Source of the DNA: Gordonia jinghuaiqii
GTDB taxonomy: Bacteria; Actinomycetota; Actinomycetes; Mycobacteriales; Mycobacteriaceae
Assembly: GCF_014041935.1 (NCBI RefSeq)
Contig: NZ_CP059491.1
Span: forward strand, 248,001-312,000
Reading direction: 5' to 3'
Length of the DNA: 64,000 nucleotides
The notes under the pieces were generated by a model. That model had not been told where the DNA came from. It saw only the letters and a list, made by a program, of their open reading frames with translations, and searched no databases. Numbering within the stretch: the first letter of the stretch is position 1; each line of letters starts with the position of its first letter. The position numbers and the translations under genes were made by a program. Below, one piece after another: positions 1 to 7,851 of this stretch.

Positions 1-169
1 TGTGGGCCAGCCCGCGTTCACGGGGGCCGCGGCATCGGATGAGCAGGCGGGACTCGTCGACGCGGACACTGATGTGTCCGAGGATTCCGGGCGCGAGCTC
101 GCGCGCGGCCAGGACACGGCAGCCGAGTGCGATCTGTTCGCGCAGTTCGTCATAGGAGTGATCGGTCAC
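1..169 (-). CDS. Class II aldolase/decarboxylase, N-terminal part (cut by window edge)
   Basis: This gene starts at a GTG that overlaps the stop of the reductase gene by 4 nt (GTGA) and runs off the left edge, so only about 56 codons are visible. They read as the beginning of a class II aldolase/adducin-family protein, with the stretch LAARELAPGILGHISVRV typical of that fold's first helix and strand. In phthalate operons of Rhodococcus and Arthrobacter the last gene after dioxygenase, dehydrogenase, ferredoxin and reductase is a class II aldolase-type 3,4-dihydroxyphthalate decarboxylase, which gives protocatechuate. The position here matches, so the same role is inferred. The metal-binding His residues lie outside the window, so catalysis cannot be confirmed. 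Confidence 0.75.
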   Translation of the reverse strand, partial: MTDHSYDELREQIALGCRVLAARELAPGILGHISVRVDESRLLIRCRGPRERGLAH

Positions 170-1365
170 GCCGGCACCACCTTCGCGTCGTCCCCGAGAG
201 CGGATCGGGATGCGTGTCGGACGGCGATCGCCTTCCGCAGGCGAACCGACTCGCGAGGCCAGTTGACGGTGAACCCACCGGTCACCTCTCCTCGATCGTC
301 GCGCCAGGTGGCGGCGAGGCGGAAGGGTTCGGCCTCCTCGACGACCTCCGGTTCGACGTGGGCGGGCCTGGTGCCGAAAAGGTGGATGCGCCAGTCGTAC
401 TGGTCGCTCCACACATAGGCGACCGGGTCGTGTGCGGCGACGGCGAGATCACCGGCGAGCCGGGCCGCGACACAGTTCGCCTGCTCGACGCCGTTCGTCC
501 AGTGCTCGATCCGGGAGTGCGACCCGGTGCTCGGGCGGAACCATGCGGACACATCACCCACGGCGGAGATGTTCTGCCGGCCGACAACCCGGCCGTGCGC
601 GTCGCAGAGGACGCCCTCGGGAGTGGCGAGCCCACCCGATCGGAGCCACTCGATGTTGAGGGAGGCGCCGATACCCACGAGAACGGTGTCGGAGGACGTC
701 TCCGACCCGTCGGAGAACACGGTCCGCACGACGTCGCCGTCGCGTTCCATGGTCTGCACCGTCACGCCGAACCTGGTGGTGACGCCGTTGGCGTGGTGGA
801 GATCGACGAGTCGTCTGCCGAGTCGGTCGCCGACGACCCGCGCCATGGGGACCGGGGCAGTGTCGGCGATGGTGACCGCGATGCCGCTCTTCCGTGCCAG
901 CGACGCGACCTCGGCCCCGATGAACCCCGCGCCGACCACGAGCAGGTCGCTCGACGCGGCGAGTCGGTCCCGGAGCGCGCGCGCATCCGAGATACCGCGC
1001 AGCACCAGGACTCCGTCGATGTCCCACGGGGAGGGCCGTGCCCCCGCACCGGTGGCGATGACGAGATGGTCGTAGGCGACGGTGTCGCCGCCGGCGAGTT
1101 CGATCGAGGAGTCCTCCGGCCGGACGCCGGTCACGGCACGCCCCAGGTTGAGTTCGATACCGAGATCGGCCGCCTCGGCCGGAGTCAGCAACGGCACATG
1201 CGGATCGGCCCCGACCGGGAGCTTGGAGAGCGGTGGCTTGTCGTAGGGGACCTCGTCCTCGGCCTCGAAGACCCGAACCGCTCCGGTGTATCCCTGCGCT
1301 CGTAGGGCGCGGGCGGTGCGGATTCCGGCGACCGAGCCGCCGACGATGACGACTCCGGAGCTCAC
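166..1365 (-). CDS. Ferredoxin reductase component of ring-hydroxylating dioxygenase
   Basis: FAD/NAD(P)H oxidoreductase of about 399 residues that would pass electrons from NAD(P)H to the adjacent ferredoxin. It has an N-terminal FAD dinucleotide fold (VVIVGGSVAGIRTAR), a central NAD fold (LLVVGAGFIGAE, near residue 145) and the second FAD motif (DTVLVGIGAS, near residue 245). This layout is that of the rhodocoxin/BphA4-type reductases. The GTG at 1365 was chosen because it overlaps the ferredoxin stop in a GTGA arrangement; an upstream in-frame start at 1398 would run into the ferredoxin gene. The stop overlaps the start of the decarboxylase gene in the same way, so the two are translationally coupled. 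Confidence 0.9.
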   Translation of the reverse strand: MSSGVVIVGGSVAGIRTARALRAQGYTGAVRVFEAEDEVPYDKPPLSKLPVGADPHVPLLTPAEAADLGIELNLGRAVTGVRPEDSSIELAGGDTVAYDHLVIATGAGARPSPWDIDGVLVLRGISDARALRDRLAASSDLLVVGAGFIGAEVASLARKSGIAVTIADTAPVPMARVVGDRLGRRLVDLHHANGVTTRFGVTVQTMERDGDVVRTVFSDGSETSSDTVLVGIGASLNIEWLRSGGLATPEGVLCDAHGRVVGRQNISAVGDVSAWFRPSTGSHSRIEHWTNGVEQANCVAARLAGDLAVAAHDPVAYVWSDQYDWRIHLFGTRPAHVEPEVVEEAEPFRLAATWRDDRGEVTGGFTVNWPRESVRLRKAIAVRHASRSALGDDAKVVPA

Positions 1366-1559
1366 CGGTCCTCCAGCCACAGGGCCGAGGCCGGGCAACT
1401 CTTGGCCGCGGCCTCGACACGCGCGCGATCGGCCTCCTCGACGGTCGCCTGCAGCAGGACCACCAGACCGTCGTCATCGAGGTCGCAGTAGTCATCGGCG
1501 CCGACAACACAATTCGCGTACCCCTGGCACGCGCTCAGATCAACCTTCAGCACAGCCAT
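1362..1559 (-). CDS. Single-cluster [3Fe-4S]/[4Fe-4S] ferredoxin
   Basis: Ferredoxin of 65 residues. The cluster-binding pattern is CQGYANC (Cys11, Cys17) plus a distal CP pair at residues 55-56, as in actinobacterial 3Fe-4S ferredoxins of the P450/dioxygenase type. The residue in the usual fourth-ligand position is Tyr rather than Cys, which favours a 3Fe-4S cluster. A good ribosome site (GGGAGGA) lies before the ATG. It sits between the dehydrogenase and reductase genes, as in pht/pad operons, and would shuttle electrons from the reductase to the Rieske oxygenase. It is acidic, as expected of a ferredoxin. Confidence 0.9.
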   Translation of the reverse strand: MAVLKVDLSACQGYANCVVGADDYCDLDDDGLVVLLQATVEEADRARVEAAAKSCPASALWLEDR

Positions 1560-1599
1560 GTGCGTCCTCCCAGTAAGTGACGGTCACGCGAGGGCGTGA

Positions 1600-2382
1600 C
1601 TAGACCTTGATTCCCATCCCGCCGTCGGAATGGACCACCCGACCGGTGATCCCGCGGGCGCGGTCCGAGGCGAGAAACACATAACCCCAGGCATGGTCGG
1701 TGCCGGACAGAGCGACCGCCAGCGGGGTTCGACCGGCCAGCTCGGCCGCGCGATCGGGGCCGTCGAGGCGTCGCTCGGTGATCCCCAGGGACGACAACCC
1801 CCGCAGATCGGTGTTCAGGGTGCCGCCCGGCGCGACACTGTTGACCCGGACGTCGGGAGCGAGCTCGTAGGCCAGCGTGGTGACCAGCCCGCGGACGGCG
1901 AACTTCGAAGCGACGTAGAGGGTTCCACCGCGACCGGGATAATACGACGAGGTCGACTCGGTCAGCACCACGTTGCCCTTGGACTTCGTCAGCTCGCCCA
2001 TGGCGGCCTTGACGCTGTGCAGGTGTGATCTGACGTTGATCGAGAACATCTCGTCGAAGGCGGAATCGATTGCGTCGGCGTCGATGTCGGCCAGCTTGCG
2101 GTAGAAGTCGAAGACACCCACGCAGTTGACCAGGATGTCCAGGCCGCCGACATGCCCGACCATCGCGGCGACCGCGGCCTCGTTCGCCGCGGCGGTGGTC
2201 GCGTCACCGCGCACGACGAGAACCTCGGGGTGTTCGGCGGCGAGTTCCCCGCATTTGTGCTCGCTGATCTCGAGGACGCCGACCCGGGCGCCCTCCTCGC
2301 CGAATGCGTCGATCACCGCCCGGCCGATACCCGAACCGCCGCCGACGATGAGGGCGCGCTTGCCCTCGAGCCACCCGCTCAT
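1600..2382 (-). CDS. cis-Dihydrodiol dehydrogenase (SDR, BphB/PhtB-like)
   Basis: Short-chain dehydrogenase of 260 residues. It has the NAD-binding GGGSGIGR near residue 13 and the active-site set Ser (TSSYYPGRGG) with YVASK downstream. The SSYYPGRGGTLYVASK and VAPGGT segments are characteristic of cis-2,3-dihydrodiol dehydrogenases of the BphB type, which oxidise the cis-diol made by the ring dioxygenase to a catechol-type product. In this operon the substrate is inferred to be 3,4-dihydro-3,4-dihydroxyphthalate or a close analogue. The ATG at 2382 overlaps the stop of the small upstream gene by 4 nt (ATGA); the reading frame stays open upstream but that part is not coding. Confidence 0.85.
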   Translation of the reverse strand: MSGWLEGKRALIVGGGSGIGRAVIDAFGEEGARVGVLEISEHKCGELAAEHPEVLVVRGDATTAAANEAAVAAMVGHVGGLDILVNCVGVFDFYRKLADIDADAIDSAFDEMFSINVRSHLHSVKAAMGELTKSKGNVVLTESTSSYYPGRGGTLYVASKFAVRGLVTTLAYELAPDVRVNSVAPGGTLNTDLRGLSSLGITERRLDGPDRAAELAGRTPLAVALSGTDHAWGYVFLASDRARGITGRVVHSDGGMGIKV

Positions 2383-2690
2383 GCCTGCTCCTCCTCGGCG
2401 ATCAGCGGAGCGAAGGGATTGCCGACCATCGCGGAGAGGGTCGCGGCGTTCTGCCAGGTCAGCGCTTCGAGCTCGAGCGGATCGAGTGTGATCCACTGCC
2501 CGGACTTCGGTGACCGGATCAGAATCCGGGCGCCGTTGCGCGTCAACACCTTCGAGACCTCGATCTCGGAGAACTCGTTGCCGATCGTCAGCGCGGGCCC
2601 CTCCTGGTTCGCCTGGAGCCCGGAGAGCCGGTTGCCGGCACGTGCATTGGCCGCGGCGTCCTCGGCCTCCCCTTCCCACGAGAGCTTCAC
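2379..2690 (-). CDS. Small conserved protein of ring-hydroxylating dioxygenase operons
   Basis: Predicted protein of 103 residues, GTG start overlapping the stop of the beta-subunit gene (GTGA), with its own stop overlapping the dehydrogenase start (ATGA). Both overlaps argue that it is real and translated with the operon. The middle reads NEFSEIEVSKVLTRNG, then SPKSGQWITLDPLELEALTW. No cofactor or catalytic motif is evident. As I recall, similar 80-100-residue proteins sit next to dihydrodiol dehydrogenases in other actinobacteria and are often labelled 'dihydrodiol dehydrogenase', probably by proximity, since this protein has no Rossmann fold. Function unknown; an accessory or assembly role for the oxygenase is possible. 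Confidence 0.75.
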   Translation of the reverse strand: MKLSWEGEAEDAAANARAGNRLSGLQANQEGPALTIGNEFSEIEVSKVLTRNGARILIRSPKSGQWITLDPLELEALTWQNAATLSAMVGNPFAPLIAEEEQA

Positions 2691-3274
2691 AGGAAGATCG
2701 CCAGGTTCTGGGTACGAAGCACCGACTCGTCGACCGCGATGTGGCGCCGGGCCAGCCGCCACCCGGATCCTTCGAGTCGCAACAGATCTGTGCGGCCCGC
2801 GGAGATCAGCGACGGTTCGGCCACGTCGCCGCGGCTGCGGAACAGCAGGACCGCAGACTCGACCACGAGCTCCTGGTCGTTACCGGTGGCGAAGGTCCGA
2901 ACGTTGGACAGGTGGTGGCGGATACGGGACGGCGGATCCTCGGTCCATGCGTGCTCGGTCCGGAGTCGCGCAACGCGTCGGCTGAGCGAGTACTTGTCCT
3001 CGTCGAAGTGCGCCATCCGTTTCGCGGTGTCGTAGCCGGAGTTCAGTGCCGTGGTGACGCGGATCGGCATGAAGTAGTGGATGTCCTCGGCCAGCGAGTC
3101 GAGCCACGTCTCGTAGTCCTGGTGGTCGAGGGTGTAGGTCTCATCGACCAACCACTTGTGCGCCAACAGATGTCGCGGGTCGTCGAAGCCGAGGGACGGT
3201 CCGGTTGCCTCGGTGCGTGAGGCGTCCTGGCCCAGCGGCGACTGGTCGGAACGGATCGGGATGTGTGTGGTCAT
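2687..3274 (-). CDS. Ring-hydroxylating dioxygenase beta subunit
   Basis: Small subunit of 195 residues of the aromatic-ring-hydroxylating dioxygenase family (NTF2/SnoaL-like cone fold). Visible family features are HKWLVDETYTLDHQDYETWL near residue 40 and the C-terminal WRLARRHIAVDES. It would form the alpha3beta3 oxygenase with the alpha subunit encoded directly upstream; beta is structural and helps shape substrate preference. The ATG overlaps the alpha-subunit stop (ATGA), and its stop overlaps the next GTG start, so alpha, beta and the small protein are coupled. Confidence 0.9.
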   Translation of the reverse strand: MTTHIPIRSDQSPLGQDASRTEATGPSLGFDDPRHLLAHKWLVDETYTLDHQDYETWLDSLAEDIHYFMPIRVTTALNSGYDTAKRMAHFDEDKYSLSRRVARLRTEHAWTEDPPSRIRHHLSNVRTFATGNDQELVVESAVLLFRSRGDVAEPSLISAGRTDLLRLEGSGWRLARRHIAVDESVLRTQNLAIFL

Positions 3275-4680
3275 GCGGATGTCTCCACGGGAGTCGTGTC
3301 ACAGGAGGCGGGGGTCTCGGGGGCGCCCACGGCGATGGAGGTGATCTCGGGGGGAGCCTTCTCGAGGTGGTCGGCCCATTCGTTGAGGAGGTGGCGCTGG
3401 TTGTATTCGCCGTAGCCGATGTGTGCCACACCCGGGCCGGCGAACTCGTCGGGGGTCAGCGGTGCCACGACCGGGCTGTCGTCGTGCAGCATGCCCATGC
3501 GGCCGTTGAGGAGCAGGCGCTGCGCCATCGAGCCCGCCGCGGTGTTGGTCAGCGAAACCCAGTTCTCGACGTCATCCTGTTCGAACATGCCGCTGCTGCC
3601 GAAGCACATCAGGTACGCCTTGTACGAGAGCTTCTTGAACTCTTCGGGCGCCTCCTTGTCCACGACGAACCACGACAGCACCTCGGTCTCGTCGGCGCTG
3701 ATGGGCTGCCACTGCCGCAGCGAGATGAACGGCAGCACGTCGTCGGATTCGCCGACCTTGGGCCAGTTGTGGACAAGACTCAGGTTGGGGAACAGCGACG
3801 CGGCCGAGATCATGAAGCCGTCGCGCCCGATGACGTCGATCTGCTCCGGTGTCCACTGCTCTTTCATCCGGGCGATCATCTCGTCGGGGTACCCGACGTA
3901 GCCGACCCGCTCCTCGAACGTCCCGGGAGGCAACTTGTAGGTGGTGCCGCCGCCCTTGCCGGCCCAATATGTGTTGCCGTCCTTGCGCTTTTCGGCCTTC
4001 GGCTCACGGAACAAACCGATCTCGACGACGCTCGTGTGCGTCTGCGGGGTGTGGTACATGTCGCCCGCGAAGTTCTCGGCGCCGATCTTCCAGTTCGCCT
4101 TGATCCGCCAGCGCTGCGGCCCCAGCACCTCGACGCCGCTGGCGCTCTGCTTCGTGTAGTAGTCGAGGTAGAACGCGAAGTCGCCCAGGAAGTCTCGCAA
4201 AGGGGGTGCGTCCGGGTCCATCGAGACGAAGATCAATCCGTTGAAGGTGTCCAGGCTGGGGGCCGGCAGAAGTCGTTGGCCCTTCTTGGCGAAACCCTGC
4301 TCACCGCCGTAAGCCTCCTTGTGAAAGGGCAATCCGACGATCTTGCCGTCGTTCTTGTACGACCAGCCGTGATACGGGCAGCGGAAATGGGAGGCGTTGC
4401 CCTGTTCGGCCCGGCACACCTGCATTCCGCGGTGAAGGCACATGTTGAACATCGCGTGGATCTCACCGGACTGATCACGGCTGACGATGAACGAGTTGTC
4501 CACGACGCGGCGAACCACGTAGTCGCCGACCTCCGGGATCTCCGATTCGTGTGCCACGAACATCCATGAGCGGCTGAAGAGCCGCTCCTTCTCCGCGGTG
4601 AATACATCGGCGTCGTTGTAGATGTGGGCGGGAAGCATGCCCTTTCGGACGTTCCGCAGAACGTCGTCGGCGTCGCGCAT
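3271..4680 (-). CDS. Rieske ring-hydroxylating dioxygenase alpha subunit (phthalate 3,4-dioxygenase-like)
   Basis: Catalytic subunit of 469 residues. The Rieske [2Fe-2S] site is CLHRG near residue 92 and CPYHGW about 20 residues later. The mononuclear iron site is GDMYHTPQTH (bridging Asp and two His ligands), with a later FEQDDVENW supplying the third ligand. The ATG at 4680 is preceded by GAGG; the frame stays open further upstream, but those codons do not resemble the family. The sequence and the operon order alpha, beta, dehydrogenase, ferredoxin, reductase, decarboxylase fit phthalate 3,4-dioxygenases of Gram-positive bacteria (pht/pad). Phthalate itself is an inference; a related aromatic acid is possible. 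It heads the minus-strand operon and faces a divergent 417-bp control region. Confidence 0.88.
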   Translation of the reverse strand: MRDADDVLRNVRKGMLPAHIYNDADVFTAEKERLFSRSWMFVAHESEIPEVGDYVVRRVVDNSFIVSRDQSGEIHAMFNMCLHRGMQVCRAEQGNASHFRCPYHGWSYKNDGKIVGLPFHKEAYGGEQGFAKKGQRLLPAPSLDTFNGLIFVSMDPDAPPLRDFLGDFAFYLDYYTKQSASGVEVLGPQRWRIKANWKIGAENFAGDMYHTPQTHTSVVEIGLFREPKAEKRKDGNTYWAGKGGGTTYKLPPGTFEERVGYVGYPDEMIARMKEQWTPEQIDVIGRDGFMISAASLFPNLSLVHNWPKVGESDDVLPFISLRQWQPISADETEVLSWFVVDKEAPEEFKKLSYKAYLMCFGSSGMFEQDDVENWVSLTNTAAGSMAQRLLLNGRMGMLHDDSPVVAPLTPDEFAGPGVAHIGYGEYNQRHLLNEWADHLEKAPPEITSIAVGAPETPASCDTTPVETSA

Positions 4681-5097
4681 GTGGACCTCGTTTTCGAAGA
4701 GAGCTGGACTTAAGGGGAGTCTGCTGTGAAGAGCGATTGGTGTCAATGACTCTGCTGGGCGGGCGCAGTCGTGTCCGTTTTGCCCTCCTAGCTGGGTAAA
4801 CACCAAATCATTCGGTGATTCAGGCGCTCCGCGCCGAGGGTCGTCGATTCCTTCCGGGAGTGCTGAGGTCGCTCTGTATGCACTGGTCAGAAGGCTAGTA
4901 CCAGTGCGGCGGGAGGCGCCGGGTGGTTATCGGAGAAATAATTTGACCCTGTCTGTACAGCAGAACAAGCCTGCGAGTTGCTTGTGTGCAACCGGGCTTG
5001 AGTGTTCACTGTGACTCAGCTCATGGCAGCCGACGGGAAGTGCTTGACAGCACGCGGCCAGCAGAGCGCATCTACCCGTGAGCGGTTGAGGAGAACA
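4681..5097. promoter_or_regulatory. Divergent control region with several inverted repeats
   Basis: This 417-bp stretch separates the dioxygenase operon (minus) from the cupin gene (plus) and has no convincing gene. It holds several palindromes of operator size: AATCA-5-TGATT at about 4806-4820; GCACTGGT (4880-4887) with ACCAGTGC (4900-4907); CTGTACAG at 4953-4960; GTTGC (4977-4981) with GCAAC (4988-4992); and TGAGT...ACTCA near 5000. Two regulators (GntR and IclR) are encoded 2-3 kb away on the plus strand and are the natural candidates to bind here. Phthalate operons are commonly controlled by IclR-type proteins. No promoter hexamers could be assigned with confidence. Confidence 0.5.
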
Positions 5098-6105
5098 ATG
5101 ACCGAGCCTTTTGTCGACCTGTACACCCGGAACGGCTTCGCCGGCCCGGTGGGGACCATCCTGCGGTCGCACTACGCCCCGCCGTACGCGCGGGTCAAGG
5201 GAACCTATGCTCCGCGTCGAATGGACGTGCACGCGGTTGCCGAGGAGCTGTTCCGCAGTGCCGGTGAGCTTCCCGTGGCCGTACTCGAGGCCGACGACGT
5301 GAGCATCGAGCTGGCCTACCGCACCGAAGGGTCCTCGACCGCGGTGCGCAACGTGCTGGCCGACGAGATCCATTACATCCTCGAGGGTGCGGGCCGGCTC
5401 GAGACCGACTTCGGCGTCCTCGACGTCACCGCCGGTGACTTCGTGCTCCTGCCCCGGGCGGTGACCTATCGGTTCTCGTCGATCAGTACCCCGATCCGCG
5501 AGATCATCGTGGTGACCGGTTCGGAGATGGTGTTGGACCCGCAGCCGCCGGTCGCGCTGGACGTGGCCCGGCACGTCGATGTGCCCGCACCCAATCCCGT
5601 TGCGCGCGAGGATGGCCCGTTCGAGGTCATCATCCGGCACGGGAGCGACACCACGACCTACACCTTCGACGCGGACCCGATGCCGTGCATCGGGACCGGG
5701 GAAGGTCCTGTCGTGCGCCGGTTCTCGTTCGAGAACGTGCCCCACCTGACGTTCGAGCAGACCGGACCCTTCCCGCCGAAGCTGTTCGACGACGCCACGA
5801 GCCGGGTCCTCATGTTCAACCTCAGTGACCGGGAGAGCCCGCGCCCGCCCATCCACCACAACGCCGACTTCGACGAGCTCATCTTCTACGTGGCCGGACC
5901 CGGCCGGTACGGCGAGGTCGACGTGCCGGGGACGATCATGTGGACCCCCAAGGGGATCGTCCACCACGGGCCCGCCGAGGATGTCCCCCATGGCTACCGC
6001 GCGTTCCTGGTGGAGACTCGTTCGCCGCTGCGGCTCACGCCGGCCGGCGAGACGATCTCCACGCTGATGGAGACGGGCATGTTCGGCTTGTTCGACAACA
6101 ACTGA
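5098..6105 (+). CDS. Homogentisate 1,2-dioxygenase-like cupin protein
   Basis: Protein of 335 residues resembling homogentisate dioxygenase but shorter than the usual 400-440 residues. An N-terminal cupin part contains DEIHYILEGAGRLETDFGVL followed by GDFVLLPRAVTYRF (residues about 95-130). The C-terminal cupin carries HHNADFDELIFYVAG and, 28 residues on, GIVHHGPAED, which supply the His, Glu and His expected for a mononuclear iron site. Ring cleavage of a dihydroxylated aromatic is therefore plausible, but the substrate is unknown. The ATG at 5098 has a strong GAGGAG ribosome site. It heads the plus-strand set and is divergent from the dioxygenase operon. No maleylacetoacetate isomerase or fumarylacetoacetase gene is nearby, so this is not an ordinary homogentisate cluster. 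Confidence 0.7.
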   Translation: MTEPFVDLYTRNGFAGPVGTILRSHYAPPYARVKGTYAPRRMDVHAVAEELFRSAGELPVAVLEADDVSIELAYRTEGSSTAVRNVLADEIHYILEGAGRLETDFGVLDVTAGDFVLLPRAVTYRFSSISTPIREIIVVTGSEMVLDPQPPVALDVARHVDVPAPNPVAREDGPFEVIIRHGSDTTTYTFDADPMPCIGTGEGPVVRRFSFENVPHLTFEQTGPFPPKLFDDATSRVLMFNLSDRESPRPPIHHNADFDELIFYVAGPGRYGEVDVPGTIMWTPKGIVHHGPAEDVPHGYRAFLVETRSPLRLTPAGETISTLMETGMFGLFDNN

Positions 6106-6201
6106 CCCGACCTTCCCACTCTCTCCGAACATCGCCGATTTGTCTGCGATGTCGTTCTCCCACGCCCTCATCGCGAGGGCGGTCACCTGAAAGGACCGAT
6201 G

Positions 6202-6939
6202 ATGACCATCACCGATGACATCGCATCTCCTCACTACGACGACTTCGCCGGGACCGAGCTCGACACCGACAAGTGGATGTTCCTCGAATACCCTCTGCCG
6301 GACGGGAGTTCGCATGTATGCGCCGAACCCAACGCGCAGGTGTCGGTGGGCGACGGTGCATACGCGGTTCGCATCGAGCGCTTCGACAACCATCACGGTG
6401 TCCAGATCATCGACAACCCCAAGCACCTGCTGTTCACCACCAAGGCCTTCGAATTGCCGGCGGTCGGCCAATCACGGTTCTCGGTACGGATGTCTGCGGA
6501 GGGACTCAACACCACGGCATACGACTACCGCGACGGATTCGCGGCATTCAATGTCCTTGACCTGGTGGACGGCTGGGTGTTCGATCTCGCGGCGTCCTCC
6601 GATCGGATCTTCGCGATTCACGAGCGGCTGCCGTTTCCCGGCGTCGTCGCGCCGTTCACCCACTGCGTCGACGCGCCGCTGAGTGGGCTGAACACCGAAC
6701 CCGGTGCCGAACACCGGTATTCGGTGGCACTGGATCGCGAGGCGCGCACCGTCGTCTGGGAGGTCGACGGGCAGCCCGTGTACTGGATTGCCGACGCTGA
6801 CGTACCCGAACGCGTGCAGGTCGGATTCGGGGTGTTCACGTTGCACCCGGTCCAGGACGACAGCAGTGTGTCGCTGCGCGGGCAGGGCTTCTCGGCCCGT
6901 TGGCGCGATCTGACCGTCGAGATACCGAATAGTGCATAA
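6202..6939 (+). CDS. DUF6081-like protein of unknown function
   Basis: Soluble protein of 245 residues, rich in beta-strand-forming sequence and aromatic residues, with no signal peptide or membrane segment. It begins with YDDFAGTELDTDKWMFLEYP and ends with a strand-rich VSLRGQGFSARWRDLTVEI, an arrangement reminiscent of concanavalin-like lectin/glucanase folds. It resembles proteins I know as DUF6081; that assignment is from memory. Two adjacent ATG codons exist (6199 and 6202); the second has the better distance from AAGGA at 6191-6195. It lies 93 bp after the cupin gene in the same direction and is probably co-transcribed with it. A role as a small-molecule binding or isomerase-type partner of the cupin is speculation. 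Confidence 0.6.
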   Translation: MTITDDIASPHYDDFAGTELDTDKWMFLEYPLPDGSSHVCAEPNAQVSVGDGAYAVRIERFDNHHGVQIIDNPKHLLFTTKAFELPAVGQSRFSVRMSAEGLNTTAYDYRDGFAAFNVLDLVDGWVFDLAASSDRIFAIHERLPFPGVVAPFTHCVDAPLSGLNTEPGAEHRYSVALDREARTVVWEVDGQPVYWIADADVPERVQVGFGVFTLHPVQDDSSVSLRGQGFSARWRDLTVEIPNSA

Positions 6940-6993
6940 TGGCGGGGTGAATCGGCCCTTGGCCGGTTGCCGGGCATGGGATCGGGGGATCGT

Positions 6994-7755
6994 ATGACGG
7001 GGTTTCGGGCGTCGCCGACGCGCCAGGTGCGTCTGTATCAGGAGGTGGCGGACCAGCTCCGCGAGGCAATCCTCTCCGAGCAGTTCCGCCCAGGCGACCG
7101 GTTGCCGATCGAAACCGAGCTGGCCGCGCAGTTCGGCGTGAGTCGCGCAGTCGTCCGTCAGGCGACCCTGAATCTGGAACATGAAGGGCTGGTGACGGTT
7201 CTCGTCGGCGCCGGTGGCGGGACGTTCGTCACCGAGCCCGATCCGCTGCCGGTCCTGCGTGCGCTGGAGAACTACTTCCGGCACCGGGGAGTGCCGTTCG
7301 AGGACTATCTGCATGCCAAGCGGATTCTGGAGCCGACAGTCCTCAACGACATCATGAGATTCAGCGACGGCGCTCACCGGGAGCGGTTGAAGGCGAGTAC
7401 CGATGAGTTCGCGCGGGCGATCGACAACGGTTCCCCCGACGGGCTGCTGTTGACTCGGGCGTTGGACTTCCACGAGATCCTGATCTCGGAGGTGGGTAAC
7501 CCGGTGTTGGAACTGGTGCTCGGCGCACTGGTCCGTCTGGGAGATCGGGTTCCGGAGTTCCGGCAGACCCGGAATCCGAACTGGGAACACATCCTCGAGG
7601 AGCACCGCGGAATCCTGAAGGCGCTCGAGGACAACAACGCCCGAGAGTTCCGGGCGTTCATGCTCGAGCACCTCGAGTCCGTGGAGCACATCTACGGTGA
7701 CGACCACTTCCTGGATCCGGCGCCTGCAATCGCCGAGGACGGTCCCGAGCGCTGA
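6994..7755 (+). CDS. GntR-family (FadR/FCD subfamily) transcriptional regulator
   Basis: Regulator of about 253 residues. The N-terminal winged helix-turn-helix includes YQEVADQLREAILSEQF, LPIETELAAQFGVSRAVVRQ and the wing LVGAGGGTFV. The C-terminal all-helical FCD ligand domain carries FHEILISEVGNPVLEL and EEHRGILKALEDNN. FCD domains usually bind organic acids through a metal site. Possible starts are ATG at 6976 and ATG at 6994; the latter has GGGGGA at a suitable distance. It follows the cupin and DUF6081-like genes and is followed by a strong hairpin, so it probably ends that transcript. A likely target is the control region at 4681-5097. Confidence 0.85.
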   Translation: MTGFRASPTRQVRLYQEVADQLREAILSEQFRPGDRLPIETELAAQFGVSRAVVRQATLNLEHEGLVTVLVGAGGGTFVTEPDPLPVLRALENYFRHRGVPFEDYLHAKRILEPTVLNDIMRFSDGAHRERLKASTDEFARAIDNGSPDGLLLTRALDFHEILISEVGNPVLELVLGALVRLGDRVPEFRQTRNPNWEHILEEHRGILKALEDNNAREFRAFMLEHLESVEHIYGDDHFLDPAPAIAEDGPER

Positions 7756-7758
7756 GTG

Positions 7759-7797
7759 CAGTGCTTCTCACCGCCCGAACTGCGGTGAGAAGCACTG
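7759..7797 (+). terminator. Perfect 16-bp hairpin after the GntR gene
   Basis: The arm CAGTGCTTCTCACCGC (7759-7774) pairs perfectly with GCGGTGAGAAGCACTG (7782-7797) around a 7-nt loop, starting just after the GntR stop. There is no T-run behind it, as is common in high-GC actinobacteria. It probably separates the cupin-DUF6081-GntR transcript from the IclR gene. Confidence 0.75.
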
Positions 7798-7851
7798 TGG
7801 GGCACCGAAAACCGCCCCGAGAATGTCTGCACATCGGGTACTGTCACTGGT

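Noticed and set aside
4927..6471. A 514-codon minus-strand frame opposite the cupin gene
   Set aside because: The plus strand has a strong ribosome site and clear cupin motifs; the minus-strand product is low-complexity His/Val/Gly-rich sequence.
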